64,000 nucleotides of DNA from Hymenobacter jeongseonensis (GTDB lineage Bacteria; Bacteroidota; Bacteroidia; Cytophagales; Hymenobacteraceae). Location of the stretch: contig NZ_JADQDQ010000001.1 in assembly GCF_015694725.1 (NCBI RefSeq), positions 1 through 64,000 of the forward strand, given 5' to 3'. Positions 35,328-44,234 of this stretch are shown one piece after another; position 1 is the stretch's first letter, and every line of letters begins with the position of its first letter. The translations under genes and the position numbers were made by a program. The notes below the pieces were generated by a model that worked only from the letters and a program-made list of their open reading frames with translations, was not told where the DNA came from and did no database searches.

Positions 35328-35921
35328 ATGATAATTCCTTCGGTTTTACAATTGCAAACGAACTGGTGGCTGCTGGCTTTGCGTGGGTTGGTGGCCACCA
35401 CATTTGGCCTGCTCACCTTCCTGAACCCCCGACTTACGCTGCTGGTGCTGGTGGTGCTGTTTGGCGGGTTCTGCATCGTCAACGGCATTTTGGCCATGGT
35501 GGTGGCTTTCCGCCGGGGGCGGGGCCGGCCGCGCTGGTGGTGGCTGGTGCTGGAAGGGTCGTTTAGCGTGCTGGTTGGGATGTTCACCCTGGTATGGCCC
35601 CGCATGACGCTGATGGGGCTGCTGTTTGCGGTGGCCGTGTGGGCCATTGTCACCGGTGGGCTGCAAATTGGCACGGCCATCCGGCTGCGCAAGGAGATTA
35701 CCGGGGAATGGATACTGCTATTGAGTGGGCTGTTGTCCATCCTTTTTGGTGGCGTGGTGTTGGCATGGCCCGGGGTCGGGGCGCTGGCTATTGCCTGGTG
35801 GATGGGGGCCTATATTTTCTTTGTCGGCATCCTGATGAGCGTGCTGGCCTTTCGGCTGCGGCGCCACCCAGTCCGCTCCACCGATGCATCTTCTTCCTCG
35901 GTAGCCAGCGCGGCGGGCTAG
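35328..35921 (+). CDS. HdeD family membrane protein (DUF308)
   Basis: The 197-residue product has six membrane helices in three hairpins, each with the family signature of a helix ending in a Gly-rich turn and W-P (TLVWPRMTLMGLLFAVAVWA, VLAWPGVGALAIAWWMGAY). HdeD of E. coli is an inner-membrane protein tied to acid resistance at high cell density. The start at 35328 gives the compact family N-terminus (MIIPSVLQLQTNWWLLALRG). Confidence 0.88.
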   Translation: MIIPSVLQLQTNWWLLALRGLVATTFGLLTFLNPRLTLLVLVVLFGGFCIVNGILAMVVAFRRGRGRPRWWWLVLEGSFSVLVGMFTLVWPRMTLMGLLFAVAVWAIVTGGLQIGTAIRLRKEITGEWILLLSGLLSILFGGVVLAWPGVGALAIAWWMGAYIFFVGILMSVLAFRLRRHPVRSTDASSSSVASAAG

Positions 35922-36000
35922 CGGCCCCCTAACTCCTGGTTGCAGAGGCTGGGGCAATGAAACGGCTGCCCGCAGTTTTCAGCCCTGAAAGCCGGCCCGC

Positions 36001-36432
36001 TTACCGCGCCAGCAGCCAGCCCAGCAGGCCCGCCCGCGCCGTCCAGGCCAGCGTCCGAAACCAGTTGGTACGGATGAGGCCGTCGATGGCGATGTAGTCG
36101 TATCCGGCCGCCAAGCGGTTATGAAACGGCACGGAGATGAAGAAAGTAGCTGCCCATACCAGCACCACCAGCGCCAGGCACCACCAGCCGCTACCGTTGG
36201 GCAACACCGCGCGCCCCGCCCACGCAAGCCAGATGGCCAGGGCCAACTCCACGACCATGGGTGCCAGCACCACGTAGCTCATGCGGCGGGTGTGAGCTGC
36301 ATGAAACGCCGCCCACGCCGCCTTGGGTACCTGCCCGAAACTGGGGTAATGCACCACTTGCACCGTCCAGATGAGGCCGGTGAGGTACGCAGTGGCGGCA
36401 AAATTGAGTAGCAGTAAAAGGCGGAGCGACAT
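36001..36432 (-). CDS. Four-helix membrane protein of unknown function
   Basis: The 143-residue protein (ATG at 36432, MSLRLLLLLNFAATAYLTGL) has four membrane helices and conserved-looking polar positions inside them: IWTVQVVHYPSFGQVP followed by AFHAAHTRRMSYVV, where paired His residues could bind a metal or haem. The pattern resembles small DUF1772-like proteins, but I am not certain. It is convergent with the HdeD-like gene and divergent from the GAPN gene. Confidence 0.78.
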   Translation of the reverse strand: MSLRLLLLLNFAATAYLTGLIWTVQVVHYPSFGQVPKAAWAAFHAAHTRRMSYVVLAPMVVELALAIWLAWAGRAVLPNGSGWWCLALVVLVWAATFFISVPFHNRLAAGYDYIAIDGLIRTNWFRTLAWTARAGLLGWLLAR

Positions 36433-36577
36433 GTCGAAGAAAAATAATTCTGGCCTGAACATACGGCTTTACGGCTCGCCCGAGGCACGAAAACGTTCCC
36501 GTAAATTCCGGGCCAGTGCCTGCGAAAAGGTGAATAGTTCGCTTGACCCCAACTTGTGAGTAGGTTCGCACCGCACC

Positions 36578-38227
36578 ATGCTCTTCCCATCGATGTCCGT
36601 AACCGCCCACAGCCTAACCCAACTTTTCCCGCCCGACGAAGCGGCCATTCCCGAAGCCTGGCGCCGGCCCGCGCCCCTGCACCAGCGCCAGTACCTGCTC
36701 GACGGCGAACTGCGCGAATGGAGCGGCCCCACTCAGGAAGTTCTTTCGCCCATCCAGCTGCGCCAGCCCGACGGCACCCTGCAGCCCGTGGTCATCGGCT
36801 CCTACCCGCTGCTAGACGAGGCAGAAAGCCTCAACGCTCTCGATGCTGCCGTGCGCGCCTACGACCACGGCCGTGGCGAATGGCCCGCCATGAGCGTGGC
36901 CGACCGCATTGCGGCAGTGGAGAAATTCACACGCCTCATCGTAGCCCAGAAAAAGGAAATTGTGCACCTGCTGCTCTGGGAAATCGGCAAGTCGGCCGCC
37001 GATTCGGAAAAAGAATTCGACCGCACCATCGACTACATCCGCAACACGATTGACGCCCTCAAGGACCTGGACCGCGACTCCTCGCGCTTCACCATCGAGG
37101 AAGGCATCATTGGCCAGATTCGGCGCTCGCCGCTGGGCGTGGTGCTGTGCATGGGCCCCTTCAACTACCCGCTGAACGAGACGTTCTGCATGCTGATTCC
37201 GGCCCTTATTATGGGCAACACGGTGCTTTTCAAGCCGCCGAAGCACGGCGCGCTGCTGCACTTTCCGCTGCTACAAGCCTTCACTGAAGCCTTCCCCAGA
37301 GGCGTGGTGAACACCGTGTACGGCCGCGGCAACACCATTGTGCCAGCGCTCATGTCCTCGGGCCAGATTAACGTGCTGAGCCTCATTGGCAGCAGCCGCG
37401 TGGCCGATTCGCTCAAAAAGCTGCACCCCAAATCCAACCGCCTGCGCGCCATTCTCGGGCTCGATGCCAAGAACGTGGCCATCATCATGCCCGATGCTGA
37501 CCTGGACGTGGCCGTGAAGGAATCGGTGCTGGGCGCGCTCAGCTTCAACGGCCAACGCTGCACGGCGCTCAAGCTGTTTTTTGTGCACGAAGCCATTGCC
37601 GAAGCCTTCGTGCAGCGCTTCGCCGCCGAAATCAACAAGCTCAAGCCCGGCATGCCCTGGGACGACAAAGTGAACATCACGCCCTTGCCCGAGCCCCAGA
37701 AGCCCGATTACCTGGCCGAAATCATTGCCGATGCCCAGGCCAAGGGCGCGCGCATTGTGAACGAAGGCGGCGGCACCGCGGCCGGCCCGCTGGTGTACCC
37801 GGCCCTGATGTACCCCGTGCAGGCCGGCATGAAGGTGTGGCGCGAAGAACAGTTTGGACCCGTGGTGCCGGTGGCCTCGTTCGCCCACGTCGACGAAGCC
37901 ATTCAGTACATCATTGATTCCGACCACGGCCAGCAGGTGAGCATTTTCGGCTCCGAATCGCAGGATGTCGCCAGTTTGGTCGACCAACTGGTGAACCAAG
38001 TGAGCCGTGTGAACATCAACGCCCAGTGCCAGCGCGGGCCCGACACCTTCCCCTTCACTGGCCGCAAAGACTCGGCCGAGGGCACCCTGTCGGTGAACGA
38101 TGCGCTGCGCTCTTTCAGCATCCGCACGGTGGTGGCCACCAAGCAGACCGAGGCCAATAAGCAGCTTCTTAACGACATCGTCGATGGCCAGGAAAGCAGC
38201 TTCCTGAGCACCCGGTTTATCCTCTAG
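36578..38227 (+). CDS. gapN: NADP-dependent glyceraldehyde-3-phosphate dehydrogenase (GAPN-like aldehyde dehydrogenase)
   Basis: The roughly 549-residue enzyme belongs to the aldehyde dehydrogenase superfamily: GPFNYPLNETFCMLIPAL, FKPPKHG, SLIGSSRVAD, the catalytic Cys in FNGQRCTALK (near residue 327) and EEQFGPVVPV. The GAPN-type insert TPLPEPQK is present. It should oxidise glyceraldehyde-3-phosphate to 3-phosphoglycerate with NADP and no phosphate. The usual general-base motif ELGGK is replaced by GLDAK (near 294), so the catalytic Glu is not where expected. A second ATG at 36593 is an equally good start. Confidence 0.88.
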   Translation: MLFPSMSVTAHSLTQLFPPDEAAIPEAWRRPAPLHQRQYLLDGELREWSGPTQEVLSPIQLRQPDGTLQPVVIGSYPLLDEAESLNALDAAVRAYDHGRGEWPAMSVADRIAAVEKFTRLIVAQKKEIVHLLLWEIGKSAADSEKEFDRTIDYIRNTIDALKDLDRDSSRFTIEEGIIGQIRRSPLGVVLCMGPFNYPLNETFCMLIPALIMGNTVLFKPPKHGALLHFPLLQAFTEAFPRGVVNTVYGRGNTIVPALMSSGQINVLSLIGSSRVADSLKKLHPKSNRLRAILGLDAKNVAIIMPDADLDVAVKESVLGALSFNGQRCTALKLFFVHEAIAEAFVQRFAAEINKLKPGMPWDDKVNITPLPEPQKPDYLAEIIADAQAKGARIVNEGGGTAAGPLVYPALMYPVQAGMKVWREEQFGPVVPVASFAHVDEAIQYIIDSDHGQQVSIFGSESQDVASLVDQLVNQVSRVNINAQCQRGPDTFPFTGRKDSAEGTLSVNDALRSFSIRTVVATKQTEANKQLLNDIVDGQESSFLSTRFIL

Positions 38228-38229
38228 TC

Positions 38230-38344
38230 GCCTTCCGGCCGGAACAAGACACTTCCTGGCGCGACGGAAATACTTCCCGGTGTGGCCGAAGCACTTCCTG
38301 ACCTAACCAAAGCATTCCCCAGCACGGCCAATTGACTTCCCGGA
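38230..38344. repeat. 21-bp degenerate tandem repeat
   Basis: Five copies of a 21-base unit start at 38230, 38251, 38272, 38293 and 38314, with a partial sixth at 38335. Each begins ACTTCC or a close variant, and the strictest shared part is the CTTCC/TTCCC core. The array starts 2 bases after the GAPN stop and lies in the 290-base gap before the M13 peptidase. A reading frame through it would make a 7-residue repeat, but no plausible start serves it. Confidence 0.7.
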
Positions 38345-38517
38345 GCTGATTATTGTACTTTGGAGGCACCAAATGCGGCTTCGGGGCTGCCGGTCAGACC
38401 ATCGGCGGGCCCGTGCAACGGTTCGGGTAAGGGCTTGTCGTTGCCGAACGGCTGGCGTGCCTGCCCGCCGAGGCCGGCGTTTGCGTTTCTTATCACCTTA
38501 TGTTGCTGCGTTTCTGC

Positions 38518-40566
38518 ATGAAAAAACACTTGTTTCTGTTGCCCCTACTGGCCGCCGCCGTTTCTGGCTGCCCGTCCAATACGTTGAAGACGGCCGAATC
38601 CGGCGAGAAGCCCGACCTGCTGCACGCCGCGCTGGATACCACCGTGGCCCCCGGCGATGACTTCTTCCAGTACGCCAACGGGACCTGGCTCAAAAACCAC
38701 CCCATTCCGTCCTCCGAAAGTTCCTGGGGCATAGGCCGGGAAGTGCAGAACGAAGTGTACGCCCGCTTGCGGCAGACTAGTCTGGAAGCGGCGAAAAGCA
38801 ATGCCGCTGCCGGTAGCAACCAGCAGAAAATCGGGGACTTCTGGGCCGTGGGCATCGATTCGGTGAAGGCCGACCAGTTGAGTGCGGCGCCTATCAAGCC
38901 GGAGCTGGACCGCATCGCGGCCATGAAATCGGTGGCCGAAGTACCGGCCGTGAGTGCCCGCCTCATTCCGCTGGGCGTGAATGCCCTGATTGGCCCCGGC
39001 GTGGAGCAAGACGCCAAGCGCAGCGACCAGATGGCGCTGTACCTGTGGCAGGCGGGCCTGGGCCTGCCCAACCGCGACTACTACTTCAACACCGACGCGC
39101 GCACCAAGAACATCCGCCGCGAGTACCTGCGCCATGTGGCCGCCACTTTCCGGCTGCTCGGCCAGGATTCGGTGGCGGCCCAGGCCAATACCCAGCGCGT
39201 GATGGCCCTGGAAACGGCGCTGGCCAAATCGTCGCGCAAGCTCGAAGACCTGCGCGACCCCTACAAGAACTACAACAAAATGAGCATTGCCCAGCTCAAC
39301 AAGCTCACGCCCGGCGTCGATTGGAACGCGTGGCTGACGCAGCTGGAAGTGAAGACGGTAGACAGCGTCATTGTGGGCCAGCCCGAGTTTTACCAAACCG
39401 TGGGCCGGCTGCTGAAAACGGCGCCCCTCGCCGATTGGCAGGCCTACCTGAGCTGGCAGCTGGCGCATACGTTCGCGCCTGCGCTCTCCCGGGGATTCGA
39501 CCAAGAGAACTTCCGTTTCTATGGCACGGTGCTACGCGGCGCCAAAAGCCAGCGTCCCCGCTGGAAACGAGTACTCGACATGCAGGAAACCGCATTGGGC
39601 GATGCCCTGGGCCAGCTTTTTGTGAAGGAATACTTCAAGCCCGAGGCCAAAGCCCGCTACGAAAAGCTGGTGAAGGACGTCTCGACCTCCTTTGGCGAGC
39701 ACATTCAGAAGCTGGATTGGATGAGCGACTCTACTAAGAAAGTGGCCTTGGGGAAGCTTCAGAAAATCACCCCCAAAGTCGGCTACCCCGATAAGTGGAA
39801 GGATTACTCCAGCCTGAAGGTTGACCGCAGCTCGCTTGCCGCCAACGTACTGCGAGCCAACCAATGGCGCTACCGCTACCAGAACAATAAGCTGGGCAAG
39901 CCCGTGGACCGCACCGAATGGGGCATGACCCCGCAGACCTACAACGCCTACTACAACCCCTCCAACAACGAGATTGTGCTGCCCGCCGCCATCTTCGCCG
40001 TGCCCGGCCTGCTCGATGCCGACGCCGATGATGCCCTGGTGTACGGCTACGCCGGGGCCAGCACCATCGGCCACGAGCTCACCCACGGATTCGACGACCA
40101 AGGCAGCCAATTCGATGCCCAAGGCAACCTGAAGGAGTGGTGGAGCAAGGCCGACCGCGCCCGCTTCACGCAGCGCGTAAACGGCATCGTGCGGCAATTT
40201 AACGGCTACACCATGCTCGATTCGATGCACATCAACGGCAAGGCCACGGCCGGCGAAAACATTGCCGACCTCGGCGGCATCGTCATCGCCTTCGACGCCT
40301 TCAAGAAAACCGCGCAGTACAAGGAAGGCAAGAAAATCAACGGCCTGACGCCCACGCAACGGTATTTCCTGGGTTATGCCTTGGGCTGGCAGGGCCACCA
40401 ACGCGACGAAAGCCTGGCCGCGGGCCTCCTTACCGACGTGCACTCGCCGCCCAAATTCCGCGTGAATGGCCCCATGGCCGACATTCCCGAATTCTACGAA
40501 GCCTTTGGTGTGAAGCCCGGGCAGAAACTATACCAGCCCGATTCCACCCGCGTGGTTATCTGGTAA
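38518..40566 (+). CDS. M13 family metallopeptidase (neprilysin/PepO-like), lipoprotein
   Basis: The 682-residue enzyme starts with a lipoprotein signal (MKKHLFLLPLLAAAVSGC; lipobox AVSGC). It has the M13 zinc motif HELTH (near residue 519), the distal ligand motif GENIADLGG and the substrate-binding NEIVLPAAI. The C-terminal end (RVVIW) is also family-typical; the usual C-R-V-W has Val-Ile in place. These peptidases cut short peptides in the periplasm or outside the cell. The ATG at 38518 was chosen for the lipobox; one at 38500 is also in frame. Confidence 0.93.
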   Translation: MKKHLFLLPLLAAAVSGCPSNTLKTAESGEKPDLLHAALDTTVAPGDDFFQYANGTWLKNHPIPSSESSWGIGREVQNEVYARLRQTSLEAAKSNAAAGSNQQKIGDFWAVGIDSVKADQLSAAPIKPELDRIAAMKSVAEVPAVSARLIPLGVNALIGPGVEQDAKRSDQMALYLWQAGLGLPNRDYYFNTDARTKNIRREYLRHVAATFRLLGQDSVAAQANTQRVMALETALAKSSRKLEDLRDPYKNYNKMSIAQLNKLTPGVDWNAWLTQLEVKTVDSVIVGQPEFYQTVGRLLKTAPLADWQAYLSWQLAHTFAPALSRGFDQENFRFYGTVLRGAKSQRPRWKRVLDMQETALGDALGQLFVKEYFKPEAKARYEKLVKDVSTSFGEHIQKLDWMSDSTKKVALGKLQKITPKVGYPDKWKDYSSLKVDRSSLAANVLRANQWRYRYQNNKLGKPVDRTEWGMTPQTYNAYYNPSNNEIVLPAAIFAVPGLLDADADDALVYGYAGASTIGHELTHGFDDQGSQFDAQGNLKEWWSKADRARFTQRVNGIVRQFNGYTMLDSMHINGKATAGENIADLGGIVIAFDAFKKTAQYKEGKKINGLTPTQRYFLGYALGWQGHQRDESLAAGLLTDVHSPPKFRVNGPMADIPEFYEAFGVKPGQKLYQPDSTRVVIW

Positions 40567-40576
40567 AGAATCCCAC

Positions 40577-40624
40577 AACACGAAAAAAAGCCCTTCCGCT
40601 AAAAGGAAGGGCTTTTTTCGTGTT
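40577..40624. terminator. Bidirectional terminator between M13 peptidase and histidine kinase genes
   Basis: A 21-base arm (40577-40597, core GCCCTTCC after a run of seven A) pairs with 40604-40624. It overlaps the last codons of the minus-strand kinase gene, which stops at 40599. Confidence 0.82.
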
Positions 40625-42599
40625 CAACGGCCTTGGCTTCTTTCGCTTTGGCTTTCGCAGTGGGAAGGCTCACCGTTACGTTGGTGCCCGCTCCCGGCCG
40701 GCTCTGAATCACCAGTGTGCCCCCGTGCCGGTGCACAAACGCCCGGCACAATGCCAGGCCCAGGCCCAAGCCCGTGGCCTGGGGCGAGGAAATGGGGGCG
40801 GGCAGCGCGGGGCCGCTCATGAGCGACGCGACCGTGGCGGGACTCATGCCGGGCCCCGTGTCGGTGCAGCTCAGGAGCACCATCTGCGGGTCGTCGGGGT
40901 CGAGGGCGGCTTCCAGGTGCACGTGGCCTCCGGCCGGCATGAATTTCAACGCATTGCCCACCAGATTGCGCAGAATGGTGCGGGTCATGTTGCGGTCGGC
41001 CAGCAGGCGCAGGCCCACGGGGGCCGACATAGTGATGTGCTGCCAGCTGGCGGCCGCTGTGGTTTGATACAGCGCTTGGCACTCGGCAAAAATCTCGGAA
41101 ACCAGCAACGGCGCGGGGCGGCAGTCCAACTCACCCGTTTGACTCACGGCCCAGTTCAGCACGTTGTCAAGCAAGTGGTTCAGGCTATCCGCGGCTTGGC
41201 GCACGAGGGCCGGCAGACGCGCCAAACCGGCTTGGTCGTTTTGGGCAATGTAGGAATCGATGAGGCTGGTGACGCCCGCAAACGCCGTGACCGGCCCGCG
41301 CAGGTCGTGGGCCACAATGGCGTACAGTTTGTCCTTGAAAGCGGCCACGCTGCGGAGCTCGGCCGACGCCTGCTCTAGGGCGCGGTTGTTGGCGGCCAAC
41401 GCGGCCCGGTGGCGGCGCAAATTGCGGTAGAGGTACGCCGAAATCAACAAGCCAATGGTCAGAATAGCCACTACCCCAACCAACAAGCGGCTGCGCCACA
41501 CCTGCTCCTCATGCTCTTCGGTGAGCTGGCGCAAACGGCGCGCCCGCTCCTGCGTCTCGTGGTTGACCTGAGCCGAAGCCAGGGTTTGCATGGTTTGCCG
41601 GCTGTTCAGTGTATCGTTGAGGGCCACGTAGCGCTGGTTCCACTCGTAGGCTTGGCGGTAGCGTTCCTGGCGGGCGGCCTCGGTAGCCAGAATGCCGTAG
41701 GCATCGAGGGCCCGCTCCAAGTAATTGCTTTGGCGGGCTATGCGCAGGGCTTCGTGGGCGGCCGCGTCGGCCCGTTCCGGCTGGCCGGTTTCGATGTAGT
41801 ACATCGCAAACATTATCAGCTGGTTGGCTTGGCTCCGCACGGCGTTTTGGCGGCGACTGATAGCCAGCGCCTGCGTCAGCAGCCGCTTTACCCGCCCTAA
41901 ATTTCCCACGCGCATCTGGTAAGTGGCCAGGCTGGAGAGGTAGTTGGATTGGGCCGTGGAGTCGCCGTCGCGCCGGGCCAGGGCCAAGGCCAGCGAGTCG
42001 AAGTGCATGGCCTGCGGGTACTGCTGGCGGTAGAAAAACAAGCTCCCGACGTTGCCCAGCAGCCGCATGCGGGTGCGGGGCCGCACGGCCGATTGCGGCA
42101 GCAGCTGCAAGCCCCGGCGGTAGTGTTGCCAAGCAGTGGCCGAATCCCGCCGCTCGTGGTAAATGCTGCCCTGGGCCGTGTACGTTCGCGTGAGGGCGTC
42201 GGTATCCTGCAGGCGTCGGGCCAGCATTTGGGCCTCCGAGAGGAGAGTTAAGGCTTCCGGACCATTCGAGAGGTTGGCGTAGCAGCTGGCCAGCCGGAGC
42301 AGGCTGCGCAAAAGGATGGGCTCGTGTTGGCCGGAGGGCAGCGTGCGGGCCAGGGCCACAGCGGCTTCGCCGAAGGGCAAGGCCTGCGCGGGCTGCCCGC
42401 TATGCAACGCGGTGCACATGGCGGTCAGGAGCCGAACGCGCGCGGTATCGGGCAGGTGAGCGGCCAGTTGCCGGCGCAAAACCGCCGTGTCGGCCACCGA
42501 TGGCGGCGCAGCCATGGTCTGCGCCGAAGCAGCCACGAGCAACCCAAAGGCCATCAGCCATCTAAGGAAAGAAACAGGCCTGCTCACGAATAGCTGCAT
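40599..42599 (-). CDS. Sensor histidine kinase with TPR sensor region
   Basis: The 666-residue protein has a signal peptide (ending in QTMAAPP), a TPR-rich sensor domain (about 35-370), one membrane helix (about 375-395), a coiled-coil segment, the HisKA box with IVAHDLRGPV (phosphorylated His near residue 430) and an ATPase domain with LVGNALKFMP, DTGPGMS and GLGLGLALCR. This is a common Bacteroidota two-component sensor type. No response regulator is adjacent. A -7 box lies 9 bases before the ATG. Confidence 0.92.
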   Translation of the reverse strand: MQLFVSRPVSFLRWLMAFGLLVAASAQTMAAPPSVADTAVLRRQLAAHLPDTARVRLLTAMCTALHSGQPAQALPFGEAAVALARTLPSGQHEPILLRSLLRLASCYANLSNGPEALTLLSEAQMLARRLQDTDALTRTYTAQGSIYHERRDSATAWQHYRRGLQLLPQSAVRPRTRMRLLGNVGSLFFYRQQYPQAMHFDSLALALARRDGDSTAQSNYLSSLATYQMRVGNLGRVKRLLTQALAISRRQNAVRSQANQLIMFAMYYIETGQPERADAAAHEALRIARQSNYLERALDAYGILATEAARQERYRQAYEWNQRYVALNDTLNSRQTMQTLASAQVNHETQERARRLRQLTEEHEEQVWRSRLLVGVVAILTIGLLISAYLYRNLRRHRAALAANNRALEQASAELRSVAAFKDKLYAIVAHDLRGPVTAFAGVTSLIDSYIAQNDQAGLARLPALVRQAADSLNHLLDNVLNWAVSQTGELDCRPAPLLVSEIFAECQALYQTTAAASWQHITMSAPVGLRLLADRNMTRTILRNLVGNALKFMPAGGHVHLEAALDPDDPQMVLLSCTDTGPGMSPATVASLMSGPALPAPISSPQATGLGLGLALCRAFVHRHGGTLVIQSRPGAGTNVTVSLPTAKAKAKEAKAVEHEKSPSF

Positions 42600-42608
42600 A
42601 GTGCTAGC

Positions 42609-42616
42609 CAAAGATA
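42609..42616 (-). promoter_or_regulatory. -7 box for the histidine kinase gene
   Basis: TATCTTTG on the minus strand with 9 bases between it and the ATG at 42599. A TTTG at 42630-42633 is too close for a normal spacer. Confidence 0.45.
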
Positions 42617-42715
42617 GTCACTGTGCAGCCAAATTCATGCTTTAATGCTATTCTAACAAATTCAGCCCTTTGGGTGTTAAAGCCGCCGTTTGCAGAAAAA
42701 CAACCTGCACCGTTC

Positions 42716-43144
42716 TCAGCAGTTTATTTTCGACACGCGGTTCTGATGCCTTCCGCCTTCGAAGTCTGTTTTGAGAAAGGTCGATACAATTTCCTTGGCT
42801 TGCTCCTCGCTCACGTAGCGGGCCGGCACGCACAGCACGTTGGCGTTGTTGTGCTGCCGGGCCAAGGCGGCGATTTCGGGCAGCCACGCGATGGCCGCGC
42901 GCACGCCCGCGTGCTTGTTGGCCGTGATGCATACGCCGTTGGCGGAGCCGCAGAGCAGAATACCTAGGCTGAATTCGCCCGATTCCACGGCCGCCGACAA
43001 GGGATGGGCGACGTCGGGGTAATCCATCGAGTCGGCGGAAAAGGTGCCGAAATCCTTCACTTCGTAACCTTGGTCGCTCAACCAGGTACGCAGCACTTCC
43101 TTGTGTGCAAAGCCAGCGTGGTCGGAACCGAGAGCAAGTTTCAT
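42716..43144 (-). CDS. rpiB: Ribose-5-phosphate isomerase B
   Basis: The 142-residue protein starts MKLALGSDHAGFAHKEVL, the RpiB/LacAB signature, and has the active-site CGSANGVCITANKHAGVRAA with the catalytic Cys. RpiB interconverts ribulose-5-phosphate and ribose-5-phosphate in the pentose phosphate pathway. It is in a minus-strand run with tatC, 75 bases after it. Length is normal. Confidence 0.95.
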   Translation of the reverse strand: MKLALGSDHAGFAHKEVLRTWLSDQGYEVKDFGTFSADSMDYPDVAHPLSAAVESGEFSLGILLCGSANGVCITANKHAGVRAAIAWLPEIAALARQHNNANVLCVPARYVSEEQAKEIVSTFLKTDFEGGRHQNRVSKINC

Positions 43145-43219
43145 GGGGCAGTGGTTGACGGGTAAGGCAAATACGTAATCACGGCATCGCGAGCACACTT
43201 GGGCTGCCCGATTTCGCGG

Positions 43220-44074
43220 TTACTTGCTGTTATTGAGTTCGCTATTCAGGCGGTCGACGTCGCCACGGCGCACGGCGCGGGCAATGTTGATGCTGAGCTC
43301 GTAGAGCAAGAGGATGGGAATGGTCACGATAATCTGCGACGAGATATCCGGCGGGGTGATGACGGCCGCGAGAATCAGAATAACCACAATGGCGTGCTTG
43401 CGGTACACCTGCATGATTTCGGGGGTGATGAGCCCGGCTTTGGCCAGGAAAAACACCACCATGGGCAGCTCAAACACGAAGGCGCAGGAAAGCGTCATGG
43501 TCGTGAGCGTGGAAATGTAGCTCTGCATGTCAATCTGGTTTTCGATGGTGGCGTCCACCGTATACGAAGCCAGGAAGTTGATGCTGAGCGGCGCGGCCAC
43601 GTAGTAGCCGAACAACAGCCCGAGGATGAACAGCACCGACACAAAAAATACGGCGCCCTGCGAATTTTTCCGCTCGTGCGGGTACAGGCCGGGCTTCACG
43701 AAGCGCCAGATTTCCCAAAACAGGTAAGGAAAGGCCAGCACAATGCCCACTATGAAGGACGTGCTGATGTGCATGGCCAGCTGTCCGCTCATTTCACGGT
43801 TCTGAATCACGAAGTTGACGCTGTTGGCGCAGGGCTCCGTCGACCCCGCCCATTGGCCCACCTTGCACAAGGTTTGGTACGTCCAGAAATCGTTGCGCGA
43901 AGGGCCCAGAATCAAATCGTGAAACAGAAAGTCCTTGGCAAAAAAGGCCCCGGTGGCAAACACCACCACCGAAATCGCGGCCCGGATGACGTGCCAGCGC
44001 AACGCCTCCAGGTGGTCGATGAAGGACATTTCGTGCTGTTCGCCCAGCGGAGGTTGTTGCGATTTGGATTGCAC
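43220..44074 (-). CDS. tatC: Twin-arginine translocase subunit TatC
   Basis: The product has six membrane helices and the TatC core: MSFIDHLEALRWHVIRA, FVKPGLYPHERKNSQGAVFF, and FVFELPMVVFFLAKAGLITP with the conserved Glu of the signal-peptide site. TatC binds twin-arginine signal peptides and moves folded proteins across the inner membrane with TatA. I propose GTG at 44074 (284 residues); the ATG at 44029 would drop 15 residues. No tatA is adjacent. Confidence 0.94.
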   Translation of the reverse strand: MQSKSQQPPLGEQHEMSFIDHLEALRWHVIRAAISVVVFATGAFFAKDFLFHDLILGPSRNDFWTYQTLCKVGQWAGSTEPCANSVNFVIQNREMSGQLAMHISTSFIVGIVLAFPYLFWEIWRFVKPGLYPHERKNSQGAVFFVSVLFILGLLFGYYVAAPLSINFLASYTVDATIENQIDMQSYISTLTTMTLSCAFVFELPMVVFFLAKAGLITPEIMQVYRKHAIVVILILAAVITPPDISSQIIVTIPILLLYELSINIARAVRRGDVDRLNSELNNSK

Positions 44075-44125
44075 AGAGTAATTAGGTAAGTACGGCGATG
44101 GAAAGAAGGACCAAAGAAGAACGTC

Positions 44126-44192
44126 ATGCTGAGCCGACCGAAGCATCTCTACCGAGGAACTTGTGGTAGAGATGCTTCGGTCGGCTCAGCAT
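44126..44192. repeat. Long inverted repeat (copy 1 of a dispersed family)
   Basis: A perfect 28-bp inverted repeat (44126-44153 with 44165-44192) with an 11-base loop fills the gap between glyA and tatC. Its arm starts ATGCTGAGCCGACCGAAGCA. Related elements lie at 52181-52268 and 60894-61000. It may end glyA transcription, but it has no T-run. Confidence 0.85.
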
Positions 44193-44234
44193 CGCCGTAT
44201 GTTTATCAGACAAACAGCCCTTCTCACGTAAAAT

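Noticed and set aside
38230..38344. CRISPR array
   Set aside because: The 21-base units are contiguous and degenerate, with no unique spacers between them and no cas gene nearby.
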